DNA from: Acinetobacter terrestris
GTDB taxonomy: Bacteria; Pseudomonadota; Gammaproteobacteria; Pseudomonadales; Moraxellaceae
Reading direction: 5' to 3'
DNA: 55,749 bases
Assembly (NCBI RefSeq): GCF_004331155.1
Contig: NZ_SJNZ01000023.1
Span: 1-55,749, forward strand
Shown here piece after piece: positions 8,784-17,009 of the stretch (the first letter of the stretch is position 1; every line of letters begins with the position of its first letter). A model generated the notes under the pieces. That model saw nothing but the letters and a program-made list of their open reading frames with translations, had not been told where the DNA came from and did not search any database. The position numbers and the translations under genes are program-made.

Positions 8784-9521
8784 TTATTCATACTCTTCGT
8801 CATAGCCTTCCGCTGCTGCAACGGCTGCTTGTGCTGCTTCTGTTGCTGCATCAGCAGCTACGATCGCTTCATTATTTGCATCATAAGTTGCAGTGTTGGC
8901 ATTATTTCTTTGTACAGTGGCTTTACTCGCTTCCAAATTTTTAATTTGATTCTTTTCAATTTGTGGTTTTAAGAATGCATAAGTTAAAGTTTCTGAAATT
9001 AAGATTTGTACATTAGAATTATTCTTAAGTAGAGCTAAAACTTTGTCACCTTTGTCAGTCGGTTGCAGAACATACTCTAGGGTTAAATGAATCTTATTAT
9101 TTTCATAATTGACACCTAAATTATTGGCATGTTCTTCTACACTCATTACATCAACTTTAGCTCTGGCTTCATCAGATTTTTTGACTAAATCAGAAGGAAT
9201 CGTTGCTGTTAAATCAATTGAGCATGTCGTTTTTGGACTATTTGGATCAATAAAATCGGTTCTGCTATCAAGCAAACTAAATTGGATATTTTTTGCCGAC
9301 AGTTTGAGTTTTGCGGGATCTAAATCCTTAATCGAACCATTTTTAATTAACGCTTTGAGTTCACCTTCTAAAGATTGTGCCAAATCATCCTTTAATACCT
9401 GGGTTACTAATGAGGTTGCGGACTCATCATCACATTTCACATGATTTGAAAAAAGATTATTACAGCCAGTTAAAACCAAAGTCGATGCAAACACCACAAG
9501 TGTTTTATTGTTAAGTTTCAT
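8784..9521 (-). CDS. Lipoprotein paralogous to the 7839 gene product
   Basis: 245 residues with a lipobox (LVLTGC) giving a lipidated N-terminal cysteine. Its N-terminal two thirds align with the neighbour: HVKCDDESATSLV against TVKCDNETAKQLV, TDFIDPNSPKTTC against TNNSDPNSNKQYC, and LEYVLQPTDKGDKV against IEYLVQPTDDGKKV. In place of the LprI-like domain it ends in an alanine-rich tail of about 40 residues and a very acidic GYDEEYE end. The two genes look like a tandem duplication in which one copy kept or gained the C-terminal domain. Function unknown; probably envelope-attached. Confidence 0.75.
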   Translation of the reverse strand: MKLNNKTLVVFASTLVLTGCNNLFSNHVKCDDESATSLVTQVLKDDLAQSLEGELKALIKNGSIKDLDPAKLKLSAKNIQFSLLDSRTDFIDPNSPKTTCSIDLTATIPSDLVKKSDEARAKVDVMSVEEHANNLGVNYENNKIHLTLEYVLQPTDKGDKVLALLKNNSNVQILISETLTYAFLKPQIEKNQIKNLEASKATVQRNNANTATYDANNEAIVAADAATEAAQAAVAAAEGYDEEYE

Positions 9522-9587
9522 TAATATACCCTCTTTTATTTACATAATTATAAACAAAATTAGCAATTAATAACAATTTGATCACAA

Positions 9588-9611
9588 AAAAGCCAGCCGA
9601 GGCTGACTTTT
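9588..9611 (-). terminator. Intrinsic terminator of the pyrB-pyrC' operon
   Basis: AAAAGCCAGC / GCTGACTTTT with a CGAG loop and one mismatch, 28 bases past the pyrC-like stop codon. Confidence 0.75.
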
Positions 9612-9639
9612 ACAACTTTTTAAAAAATTTTTAAGTCAA

Positions 9640-10875
9640 TTAAGCCACAAAAGTTTGCACCACTTTACCTACAACTTTTTGGTGAATAAGCGGCGTATTT
9701 TTACCTTGTGAAAGGATAGAATCTTTAGAAACTGTCCATTCAAGTTGAGGGTCAATCAAAGCCCAACCCGATTCCTCAGTCCAGCGATCGACCATATTGG
9801 CCACTTTTGCCGGTGCAAGTGTTACTTTTTCTACCCATTCCAAAGGTTCAAACAGCCCTTCATTAACGAGTTGAATACCAAATGCAACGTAAGTATCAAA
9901 AGCGGTCATACCTGGTTGTGTTTCGGCAAATGGTGCTAATTTTGCAGAGCTGCTAAGCGGTTCATGATGGGTACAAATCGCATCGATCACCCCATCCTTT
10001 ACACCTTGACGTAATAATTGCTTATCTTTTTCAGCACGCAATGGCGGGCGTACATGGGCCAAAGAATTAAAACCGTCGGTTAAGCTTTCGGTTAAATGCA
10101 GTTGATGCATCGCCACGTCAGCAGTAACAGGCAAGCCTTTGTCTTTTGCAATTTTGATCAATTCAACAGACGCACCACAAGATAACAACCCGAAATGTGC
10201 ACGTACTTTGGTTGCTTCGATGATAAGCAAATATTTAGCAATTGCAACGGTTTCAGCCAATGCCGGAATCATTGGCAAGCCTTGACGTGAAGCAATAAAG
10301 CCTTCATGTGCACAACCATCTTTCGCAATTTGATGTTCTTCTGCATAGAACACGACAGTCATGCCTAAACCAGCTGCATATTCAAGGGTACGAATTACCA
10401 CGTCATCATCGGCAAACGGTGCATTGGCATTCGAAACAGCCGTACAACCGCCTTTTTTCAAGCCTGCCATATTGGCCGGTTGTTTGCCTTGCAAGCCCTG
10501 TGTTTGCGCACCAATCACTTGCAGATAAATACCGCCATCCAGCATGGCTTTTTCAACCAGGCCATGAATCAGCGCACCATTGTCCTGTACGATGGGTTTT
10601 GAATCTGGCGGCGTAAAGACATGCAAAATGCCGTTTTCACGCGCGGCCTTTCCTTCAGATTTTAAAGTACCATGTTGTTGCTGACCCGGTTCACGTAAAC
10701 GTGCACACAAATCGACCATGGTTGGCATCAGCCATTGGCCTTGACCATCAATGCTTTCACTCACCTGATCTGTTTCCGCAACCAGTTTGCCGTTTTCGAT
10801 AAATACGGTTTGTACGCGATCAGTTTTTTTGATTGGGTCTAAGACACGTACATTTTCAATTTTTACAATACTCAT
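9640..10875 (-). CDS. pyrC': Dihydroorotase-like subunit of aspartate transcarbamoylase, catalytically degenerate (PyrC')
   Basis: 411 residues of the dihydroorotase amidohydrolase fold. Active enzymes carry a metal-binding HxH in a DxHxHLREPG motif; here it reads DLCARLREPGQQQHG, so both histidines are replaced. Later blocks (ADVAMHQLHLTESL, LAHVRPPLR, AICTHHEPLS) remain recognisable. In Pseudomonas a similar inactive PyrC' is needed structurally for the PyrB holoenzyme, and the start of this gene 9 bases after the pyrB stop fits the same complex. A separate active dihydroorotase should exist elsewhere in the genome. Cytosolic, pyrimidine pathway. Confidence 0.9.
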   Translation of the reverse strand: MSIVKIENVRVLDPIKKTDRVQTVFIENGKLVAETDQVSESIDGQGQWLMPTMVDLCARLREPGQQQHGTLKSEGKAARENGILHVFTPPDSKPIVQDNGALIHGLVEKAMLDGGIYLQVIGAQTQGLQGKQPANMAGLKKGGCTAVSNANAPFADDDVVIRTLEYAAGLGMTVVFYAEEHQIAKDGCAHEGFIASRQGLPMIPALAETVAIAKYLLIIEATKVRAHFGLLSCGASVELIKIAKDKGLPVTADVAMHQLHLTESLTDGFNSLAHVRPPLRAEKDKQLLRQGVKDGVIDAICTHHEPLSSSAKLAPFAETQPGMTAFDTYVAFGIQLVNEGLFEPLEWVEKVTLAPAKVANMVDRWTEESGWALIDPQLEWTVSKDSILSQGKNTPLIHQKVVGKVVQTFVA

Positions 10876-10884
10876 GACTTTACC

Positions 10885-11901
10885 TTATCCCGCAATCGCT
10901 TCAATTAAACCTTTTTCTTGCAACTGACCTTGCATAGATAGTGCCAGTACCGCCATACGCACCGCGATCCCATTGGTCACCTGATGCAAGATCACCGCTT
11001 GCGGACCATCAGCAATACTGGAATCAATTTCAACGCCACGGTTCATTGGCCCCGGATGCATCACGATACAATCAGGTTTTGCCATTGCTAGACGTTCTTT
11101 GTTTAAACCATACATTTTGTAGAATTCAGCCTGTGACGCCAACGCAGGAGAATCAATCCGTTCATTCTGAATACGCAAGGTAATAATCACGTCGCAATCT
11201 TTAATTCCGGCTTCCATGTCATTGAACAGACGAACATCTTCGCCATATTCTTCAAAGCCATACGGCAGCAAGGTATTCGGTGCAATTACACGAATGTCTT
11301 TACAGCCTAAAGTTTGCAATGCTGCCACATCGGAACGTGCTACACGTGAATGTTTGATATCACCAATAATGGCCACACTCAAAGCTTCGAATGGCTTTTT
11401 AGTTTCACGGCGAATGGTCAACATATCCAGCATCGCTTGCGTCGGATGTGCGTGACGGCCATCACCGGCATTAATAATCGCAACATGTGGGCAAACAGTT
11501 TGTGCAATAAAATGTGCCGCACCTGAAGAGGAATGACGAACCACGAAAATATCGGCTGCCATCGCTTCAAGATTCCACAGGGTATCTCGTAATGTTTCAC
11601 CTTTTGAAGTACTTGAGCGTGCTATATCAATATTCAGCACATTGGCTGATAAACGTTTTGCCGCTGCTTCAAAAGTGGTACGCGTACGGGTAGAGTTTTC
11701 AAAGAACAAATTCATGACCGTACGACCTTCTAATAAAGGAGTCGTTATCAGTTGATTTTGATCATTAAAAAAGGAATTAGCTGTATCAAGAATTTTGGTC
11801 AGGGTTTCTTTAGAAAGACCATCAATGGTCAAGAAATGTTTGAGATTACCCTGTTGATTGAGTTGAATCTGGCTCGGAGTATGCAATGCCGCCAAGTGCA
11901 T
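10885..11901 (-). CDS. pyrB: Aspartate carbamoyltransferase catalytic subunit
   Basis: 338 residues, the length of the class A (PyrB-PyrC') type. It catalyses the committed step of pyrimidine synthesis, carbamoyl phosphate plus aspartate to carbamoyl aspartate. Visible are the carbamoyl phosphate site [13 protein letters not shown] near residue 65, SSTSKGETL, the HPTQAMLDM segment, and the [11 protein letters not shown] motif near the C terminus. The N-terminal extension before HFLTIDGLS is typical of pseudomonad-like PyrB, where it carries regulation. First gene of an operon with pyrC', with a strong predicted promoter 25-60 bases upstream. Confidence 0.97.
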   Translation of the reverse strand: MHLAALHTPSQIQLNQQGNLKHFLTIDGLSKETLTKILDTANSFFNDQNQLITTPLLEGRTVMNLFFENSTRTRTTFEAAAKRLSANVLNIDIARSSTSKGETLRDTLWNLEAMAADIFVVRHSSSGAAHFIAQTVCPHVAIINAGDGRHAHPTQAMLDMLTIRRETKKPFEALSVAIIGDIKHSRVARSDVAALQTLGCKDIRVIAPNTLLPYGFEEYGEDVRLFNDMEAGIKDCDVIITLRIQNERIDSPALASQAEFYKMYGLNKERLAMAKPDCIVMHPGPMNRGVEIDSSIADGPQAVILHQVTNGIAVRMAVLALSMQGQLQEKGLIEAIAG

Positions 11902-11930
11902 GAGAGATTCCCGTTCAGTTAAGTTGAACT

Positions 11931-11959
11931 ATTATACAGATATTCCCCCGGGGTTGGCA
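11931..11959 (-). promoter_or_regulatory. Predicted sigma-70 promoter of pyrB
   Basis: On the minus strand TGCCAA, a 17-base spacer and a perfect TATAAT lie about 30 bases before the pyrB ATG. The resulting leader of about 25 bases contains GTTCA-ACTTAAC-TGAAC, a short inverted repeat. The leader is too short for an E. coli pyrBI-type attenuator. Confidence 0.55.
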
Positions 11960-12096
11960 GTTGAAGTTTTCAGCATTCAGTGACTATTTACGTGTCATGT
12001 AAATTTATTAATTAAAAGTGAATTAGTAGTTTTACCGATTTATCTGTCCCGACATTTTATTTAACAAATTCTATTTATGGGAAATTGGCTAAAATC

Positions 12097-12127
12097 AGGC
12101 TCTAAATCAAGGCAGTCTTTAGAGCCT
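12097..12127 (-). terminator. Probable terminator of the 12133 gene
   Basis: AGGCTCTAAA / TTTAGAGCCT with an 11-base loop, starting 6 bases past the stop; the T-tract (GATTTTAG) is short. Confidence 0.55.
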
Positions 12128-12132
12128 AAACA

Positions 12133-12477
12133 TTAACGCAATGCACCAATATAGTGATGTGACACTTGTGCTCTATAAATTTCTTCTTCTGTTACTTCCG
12201 ATTCATATATTTTTGCTGCTTCTGCCTGAACCTCAATTTGATCAGCTTCAAGGTCAAATACCATTAATGAACGTAGACGCTCAGCTTGCCGCTGCAATTC
12301 GGAATCATTCGCAGATAAAGCAAGATCAATCACATATTTTGTATAATCTTGATTTTGCATTAAATACGTCACATCAATCATGCGCCCTGTTACACGCCTT
12401 AAGCGGGTATAAATTAATGTCGCAATAGAAAATGCTTCAGAACGGTTCACAAACTCATTTATAGTCGTGTCTTGCAT
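12133..12477 (-). CDS. Hypothetical small helical cytosolic protein
   Basis: 114 residues from the ATG at 12475-12477, chosen because AGGGGA lies 7 bases upstream and the longer frame (to 12582) adds an unlikely cysteine- and tyrosine-rich segment. The protein reads MQDTTINEFVNRSEAFSIA and is mostly helical, with basic (RLRRVTGR) and acidic (SEVTEEEIYRAQ) patches and no signal peptide. I do not recognise the family. It stands alone between pyrB and the divergent rlmKL gene. Confidence 0.65.
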   Translation of the reverse strand: MQDTTINEFVNRSEAFSIATLIYTRLRRVTGRMIDVTYLMQNQDYTKYVIDLALSANDSELQRQAERLRSLMVFDLEADQIEVQAEAAKIYESEVTEEEIYRAQVSHHYIGALR

Positions 12478-12722
12478 CCAATGTCCCCTAATCAAATCAA
12501 GCTGATAAATCAAACTAATTAAAAAATAATAGTTACAGTCAAAATCACATGACTCATAACCAATAAACAAGATGATCAGCAAAATACATACCAGTTAGGC
12601 ACGCTTAATAGATAAAAATCATATATTTCCTCATCAAGCCCAAGCTTTGCCCGAATTTATAAACTTTTCAGGGCTAAAATACGTTAAAATGATAGATTGC
12701 TTAGCTGCTTTTGGAAATTTGC

Positions 12723-14927
12723 ATGAATTCGAAACTACGTCTTTCTACATACTGGGTCACCTGTGCAGATGGGCTTGAAACCTTACTCCAAGAAGAATTG
12801 GAAGGTTTAGGTGTTCAAAATATTGAACGCTTTCCAGGACGTTTAGTTTTCCAAGGCACGCTAGAAAATGCATACCGTATTTGTATGTGGTCACGTTTAG
12901 CCTCTCGTGTACTGACGCCTATTCATACGCATGAATTAGAGTTCACTCATGATGCACGTGATGTGGCTGAAGAATTGTACGAAGGTGCAATGAACTTTGA
13001 CTGGTCACTTGTTTTTGCAACACAAAGTACATTTGCCATTCGCTTACACGTTGAACGTGACATCAAAGTAAATACTCAATTTGCGACGTTACGGGTAAAA
13101 GATGGTGTGGTCGATTCCTTTATGGAAGCGGTAGGCAAACGCCCAAGCATCGACATCAAACAACCTGAAATTACTTTATACGTACTTGCTGGTAAAACTC
13201 AGCATACCTATTGCCTGGATTTATCAGGTGATTCTTTACATAAACGCGGCTATCGTCATTTCATGACCGATGCCCCGATTAAAGAAAATCTTGCAGCAGC
13301 AATTCTGCAGAAAGCCAAATTAATCGAACGAAATCCTGACATTATTTTAGATCCAATGTGTGGTTCGGGAACTTTCATCATTGAATCTCTCATGATGCTG
13401 ACCGATCGTGCACCAGGTTTAGTCCGCCGTTTTGGTTTCAGTGGCTGGAATGGCCATGACCATGATTTATGGATGTCGATTAAAGCTGAAGCAGCTGAAC
13501 GCCATCAAGCTGCATTAGAAAAACCACTCCCTCAGTTCTATGCGTATGATGCTGACTGGGAAGCTGTAAAAGCCACCAAGCAAAATATTATTGCAGCGGG
13601 CTTTGAAGCAATACTCGATCAAATCAAAATTGAAGAACGTACCCTTGCAGATTGGCCGGATTTCCAAGCTGAAGGAAAAACTTCGTTTATCGTGACCAAC
13701 CCACCGTATGGTGAGCGTTTAGGTGAAAAAGCTTCAAACCGTGCCTTGTACTTAGGCTTATCGGCTCTTTTACAAAAGAACTTCCCGAATCAATATGCTG
13801 CAGTGATTGCTGCACAAGTTGAACAAGCCGATGTACTAGCGTTCAACGATCCGCAAATTCTGCGTTTGATGAATGGTAAGCTTCCTATTTACGTACGTTT
13901 CGGTACGATCAAACCTGCAACTGCAAGTCAGCCCTTCCTGGCGACTTGGCAGCCGCAACAGTTTGAGCCAATTGAAGGCGCTGAAGACTTTACCAACCGT
14001 TTGCAAAAAAATATTCAAGCCTTGAAAAAATGGGCTGTTAAAGAAAATATCTATTGCTTGCGTTTGTATGATGCAGATTTACCTGACTTTAATGTTGCAG
14101 TGGATTTGTATGGCGACCGTCTGCATGTGCAAGAATACGCGCCACCAAAAACCATTGATCCTGAAAAAGCAAAAAAACGCTTTAATTTAGCTTTGGCTTC
14201 TATTCGTGCAGTGACTGGTTTAGGCCGTGATGCGATTTTTATCAAGACGCGTGCCCGTCAGGAAGGTAAAACTCAGTACGAAAAACAAAGTACTGCTTCT
14301 AAGCGGTTTATTGTGCAAGAAGGCAAAGCTAAACTTTTAGTCAACTTGACCGATTATTTAGATACTGGCCTGTTCCTGGATCATCGCCAAATGCGTTTAC
14401 GCATTGCTGCTGAAGCGAAAGGCAAACACTTCTTAAACTTATACAGTTATACCTCTACTGCCAGCGTTCATGCAGCTTTAGGTGGTGCAGCAAGTACAAC
14501 AAGTGTCGATTTATCCAATACTTATTTGAACTGGTCTAAAGAAAACTTTGTACTCAATGGCTTGACGGTAGATCATGCGGATGAACAGCATCAATTTTTC
14601 TCAAGTGACTGTTTTGAATGGTTAAAAGAAGGCCATGAACAATATGACCTGATCTTCATTGATCCACCAACATTCTCAAATTCGAAAAAATTCTACGGTA
14701 CTTTTGATGTACAACGTGACCATAATTCGTTGCTTAAACGTGCCATGAACCGTTTAACCACTGAAGGTACCTTGTACTTCTCGAATAACTACCGTGGTTT
14801 CGAAATGGATGAAGAAGTTCAAGCCATGTTCGATGTGCAAGAAATTACCAGTGAAACCATTGGGCCAGATTTCAAACGCAATACCAGAATCCATAAAGCA
14901 TGGAAAATTAAACATCATGCAATCTAA
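12723..14927 (+). CDS. rlmL: Bifunctional 23S rRNA methyltransferase RlmKL
   Basis: About 734 residues. A THUMP domain occupies roughly residues 45-155. A first methyltransferase unit (RlmL, m2G2445) has LDPMCGSGTFIIES near 215 and the catalytic NPPYGERLG near 325. A second unit (RlmK, m7G2069) has a SAM site around FLNLYSYTSTAS and the DPPTFSNS motif near 650. The fused form is normal in Gammaproteobacteria. The ATG at 12723 (MNSKLRLS) matches the family start better than an upstream TTG at 12711. It acts on the large ribosomal subunit. Monocistronic. Confidence 0.95.
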   Translation: MNSKLRLSTYWVTCADGLETLLQEELEGLGVQNIERFPGRLVFQGTLENAYRICMWSRLASRVLTPIHTHELEFTHDARDVAEELYEGAMNFDWSLVFATQSTFAIRLHVERDIKVNTQFATLRVKDGVVDSFMEAVGKRPSIDIKQPEITLYVLAGKTQHTYCLDLSGDSLHKRGYRHFMTDAPIKENLAAAILQKAKLIERNPDIILDPMCGSGTFIIESLMMLTDRAPGLVRRFGFSGWNGHDHDLWMSIKAEAAERHQAALEKPLPQFYAYDADWEAVKATKQNIIAAGFEAILDQIKIEERTLADWPDFQAEGKTSFIVTNPPYGERLGEKASNRALYLGLSALLQKNFPNQYAAVIAAQVEQADVLAFNDPQILRLMNGKLPIYVRFGTIKPATASQPFLATWQPQQFEPIEGAEDFTNRLQKNIQALKKWAVKENIYCLRLYDADLPDFNVAVDLYGDRLHVQEYAPPKTIDPEKAKKRFNLALASIRAVTGLGRDAIFIKTRARQEGKTQYEKQSTASKRFIVQEGKAKLLVNLTDYLDTGLFLDHRQMRLRIAAEAKGKHFLNLYSYTSTASVHAALGGAASTTSVDLSNTYLNWSKENFVLNGLTVDHADEQHQFFSSDCFEWLKEGHEQYDLIFIDPPTFSNSKKFYGTFDVQRDHNSLLKRAMNRLTTEGTLYFSNNYRGFEMDEEVQAMFDVQEITSETIGPDFKRNTRIHKAWKIKHHAI

Positions 14928-14970
14928 TCATGCCTTGCTTTAAATAATCCAAATTGAGATGGAACGCGAT

Positions 14971-15417
14971 TTAGCGTTTCATCTCAATGGTAATGCCATC
15001 GTAATAATTCATGCGCAAATTATCTGATTGATTCACTGTGTCAAATAAGTGAATGTTTGAATGAGTACCGGCTTGCTTTTCATTCAGCATCAATTGTTCA
15101 GCCGCTTTCTTTTTCTGCATTTGATAATCGGATAATACCGTTTCATCAATATTCTGCTTCTGAATCCCCTGATTGTTCTGGTCACTTAATTCTTTACTTT
15201 CTTTTTTCTGCTGATCAATCGGTTGCGCAATACTATTTTGAGCACGCTGAATAGTCTCAGCATCCAAATGTTTTGAATCACTCCTTTGTTCTGACAGTTT
15301 TTGGTCTGTTAAAGGAACTTCTGCATAAGATCCTGAACAGATGACCAACAGAAGATTTATGATCACTATATTTTTTTGTAGCTGACTACAAACGCTTTTT
15401 TTATTTTTCATCTTCAT
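14971..15417 (-). CDS. Hypothetical small exported protein, Gln/Lys-rich
   Basis: 148 residues. Residues 1-32 look like a signal peptide: a basic start (MKMKNKKSVCSQLQKN), a hydrophobic stretch (IVIINLLLVICSGSYA) and probable cleavage after SYA. The mature part is hydrophilic, low in complexity and rich in Q, K, S and D, with no recognisable domain. It ends close to the rlmKL stop (43 bases apart, convergent). A periplasmic location is inferred. A candidate small RNA on the opposite strand starts upstream of it. Confidence 0.6.
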   Translation of the reverse strand: MKMKNKKSVCSQLQKNIVIINLLLVICSGSYAEVPLTDQKLSEQRSDSKHLDAETIQRAQNSIAQPIDQQKKESKELSDQNNQGIQKQNIDETVLSDYQMQKKKAAEQLMLNEKQAGTHSNIHLFDTVNQSDNLRMNYYDGITIEMKR

Positions 15418-15517
15418 GATGAGCTTTCCTTTTTATTATTCATTCTGCACGCTAGCAATTTTTATATACAACAACAATGTGCTTTCAGGACTTCCCGATA
15501 TTCTGTAGCAGCAAAAA

Positions 15518-15523
15518 TATAAT
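15518..15523 (+). promoter_or_regulatory. Candidate -10 element for a small RNA
   Basis: A perfect TATAAT on the plus strand, about 68 bases before the end of a strong plus-strand terminator. No good -35 hexamer is visible at 16-18 bases (CCGATA), so the call is tentative. Confidence 0.35.
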
Positions 15524-15529
15524 TTTCCC

Positions 15530-15591
15530 TTGCCCTGCAAACAAGGCAGCGCTTTGTGCTTGTTCAGGCTGCACATCTGGCAGCCTTTTTT
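15530..15591 (+). ncRNA. Candidate small RNA with two hairpins and an intrinsic terminator
   Basis: Between two minus-strand genes the plus strand carries AACAAGGCA / TGCTTGTT (15539-15564, one bulge), then AGGCTGC / GCAGCCT with a 7-base loop and six T (15566-15591). That T-tract faces away from both flanking genes, so the terminator has no protein-coding client on its strand. A CCTTG / CAAGG pairing just upstream competes with the first hairpin. The predicted RNA is about 60 nucleotides. Start site and expression are inferred. It does not resemble 6S, 4.5S or tmRNA. Confidence 0.4.
15566..15591 (+). terminator. Strong plus-strand intrinsic terminator
   Basis: 7-bp stem AGGCTGC / GCAGCCT, loop ACATCTG, then TTTTTT. 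It has no upstream protein gene on the plus strand nearer than rlmKL, 640 bases away. Confidence 0.8.
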
Positions 15592-15607
15592 GCTTAAGAT
15601 CGGGTTG

Positions 15608-16897
15608 TTAATTTAAAAATTTCTTTTCGCCATATTTATATTCAATTCCTATCTTTAACACATCACCTTTTCGTTTGGCTTGTACCGCTTGCTGCATGCC
15701 ATTTAACATTTGTTCAAGTTCCTGATCAGACAATGTTTTACCCCCTTGCTGCATGTAATTGCTAATTAGGGTTTTCATAATTTGCTTGTCATATTCAACA
15801 TTCGCCTGATACTCGACTAAACTGGGTGCCATTTTAACCAAGCTGGCAAATGAAGATTGATGACCAGGCATTACCTTGCCACTCAAGCTTGCTTTAGCAA
15901 ATCCTTCACCCAAGTTAATCTGGTTATTTTGCGATTCAAAACTAAAACCTTCATTCACAATGGACAAAAGACTATTCGCCAATTCTGGAGTCAGCTCTTC
16001 TTTAGCTACACACACTTCACTATTTTTTTCTAACAAATCAAAGAAAGCTTGTACTTTTTGCTTGTTCAGTGCTTTCAGATTGAAATTCATTTGCAACTTT
16101 TGCAAAGTCGGTATTTTGTGCATAACCACTTCTTTAATATTCAGCTGAGTATCAAAATTTACCGTATGTTGATCAATACCCGTATTCATCATCAAAGCAA
16201 AATCTTTAAATTCTCCACTGCCAAATTGCTGCACATTTCGATCGGTACGTTTAATCGAGGCAATATTCAATTGGGTTTTCCCTTCATCAAGGGTAGAACT
16301 TAAACCTTGAGTCGTTTCAAGCTCTACTTCCCGCATCTCTAGGTGACCCAATTTATCGCTCACAGTCATATTGGGTATTTCAAGTTTGGCATTCAATATT
16401 TTTAATTGATCGTCTTTGGATTTTGCATCTACTTTAAACGTCATCGAATCGATTCGAGTTTGTATATCCGCATCATTTTTTTCAAAAACGGGTGTCGTCA
16501 ATGAGGAATGCACCACACCCAACCAGTCAATCGTGGTTTGAGCAGTTAAAGGCTGTGTGAGTATTTTTTGAAAAACTTCACTGCCTTGCTGTAAATTAAT
16601 TTTTGATTCAATATGATAACCATTCCAACTGCGTTTAATTTCATCCTTGCCTGTGAGCATCAAAACATCTTTAGGTTTACACGGATCAAATGACAATTGT
16701 GCTGCCCAGTCTGCAGAACCCTGCATTGCGCCCATATTAAAGTTTTTATATTGAATTGAAACTAAATTGGTTTTTTGATTTTGCTGATAATACAAATGTA
16801 AACTTTTATCCGCATACAAATTCCCCCCAATCGCAGCCGTTGCCAATACAACAAGACTACCCAAACCCCATATTAATTTTGACATCACCTGCCTCAT
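15608..16897 (-). CDS. DUF945 / YdgA-family protein
   Basis: 429 residues, or 425 from the second ATG (MSKLIWG). An N-terminal hydrophobic segment (LIWGLGSLVVLATAAIGGNL) is a signal anchor or uncleaved signal. The rest is a long beta-rich body with alternating polar and hydrophobic residues, as in DUF945 proteins such as E. coli YdgA. Patterns seen are the N-terminal YYQQNQKTNLVSIQYKNFNMG, GYHIESKINLQQG and repeated strand-like blocks. The biochemical role of the family is unsettled; a periplasmic, AsmA-like location is likely. No cotranscribed neighbour. Confidence 0.75.
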   Translation of the reverse strand: MRQVMSKLIWGLGSLVVLATAAIGGNLYADKSLHLYYQQNQKTNLVSIQYKNFNMGAMQGSADWAAQLSFDPCKPKDVLMLTGKDEIKRSWNGYHIESKINLQQGSEVFQKILTQPLTAQTTIDWLGVVHSSLTTPVFEKNDADIQTRIDSMTFKVDAKSKDDQLKILNAKLEIPNMTVSDKLGHLEMREVELETTQGLSSTLDEGKTQLNIASIKRTDRNVQQFGSGEFKDFALMMNTGIDQHTVNFDTQLNIKEVVMHKIPTLQKLQMNFNLKALNKQKVQAFFDLLEKNSEVCVAKEELTPELANSLLSIVNEGFSFESQNNQINLGEGFAKASLSGKVMPGHQSSFASLVKMAPSLVEYQANVEYDKQIMKTLISNYMQQGGKTLSDQELEQMLNGMQQAVQAKRKGDVLKIGIEYKYGEKKFLN

Positions 16898-16969
16898 TTT
16901 TTGCTTATTTTGTAAACAAGTATAGGTTGAAAATGTAAATTAATATAATTTTTTAAATGACTCTCTGCT

Positions 16970-16992
16970 CCCAATCACATTGCGTGATTGGG
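16970..16992. repeat. 8-bp inverted repeat downstream of the 17010 gene
   Basis: CCCAATCA / TGATTGGG around a 7-base loop, 18 bases past the stop of the operon ending at 17010. No T-tract follows on either strand, so it is only a possible 3' processing or termination hairpin. Confidence 0.4.
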
Positions 16993-17009
16993 TAGTTACT
17001 ACATATGAA

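Noticed and set aside
15480..15600. 6S RNA, 4.5S RNA or tmRNA in the 15.5-kb gap
   Set aside because: None of their conserved segments is present; only a generic small RNA candidate remains.
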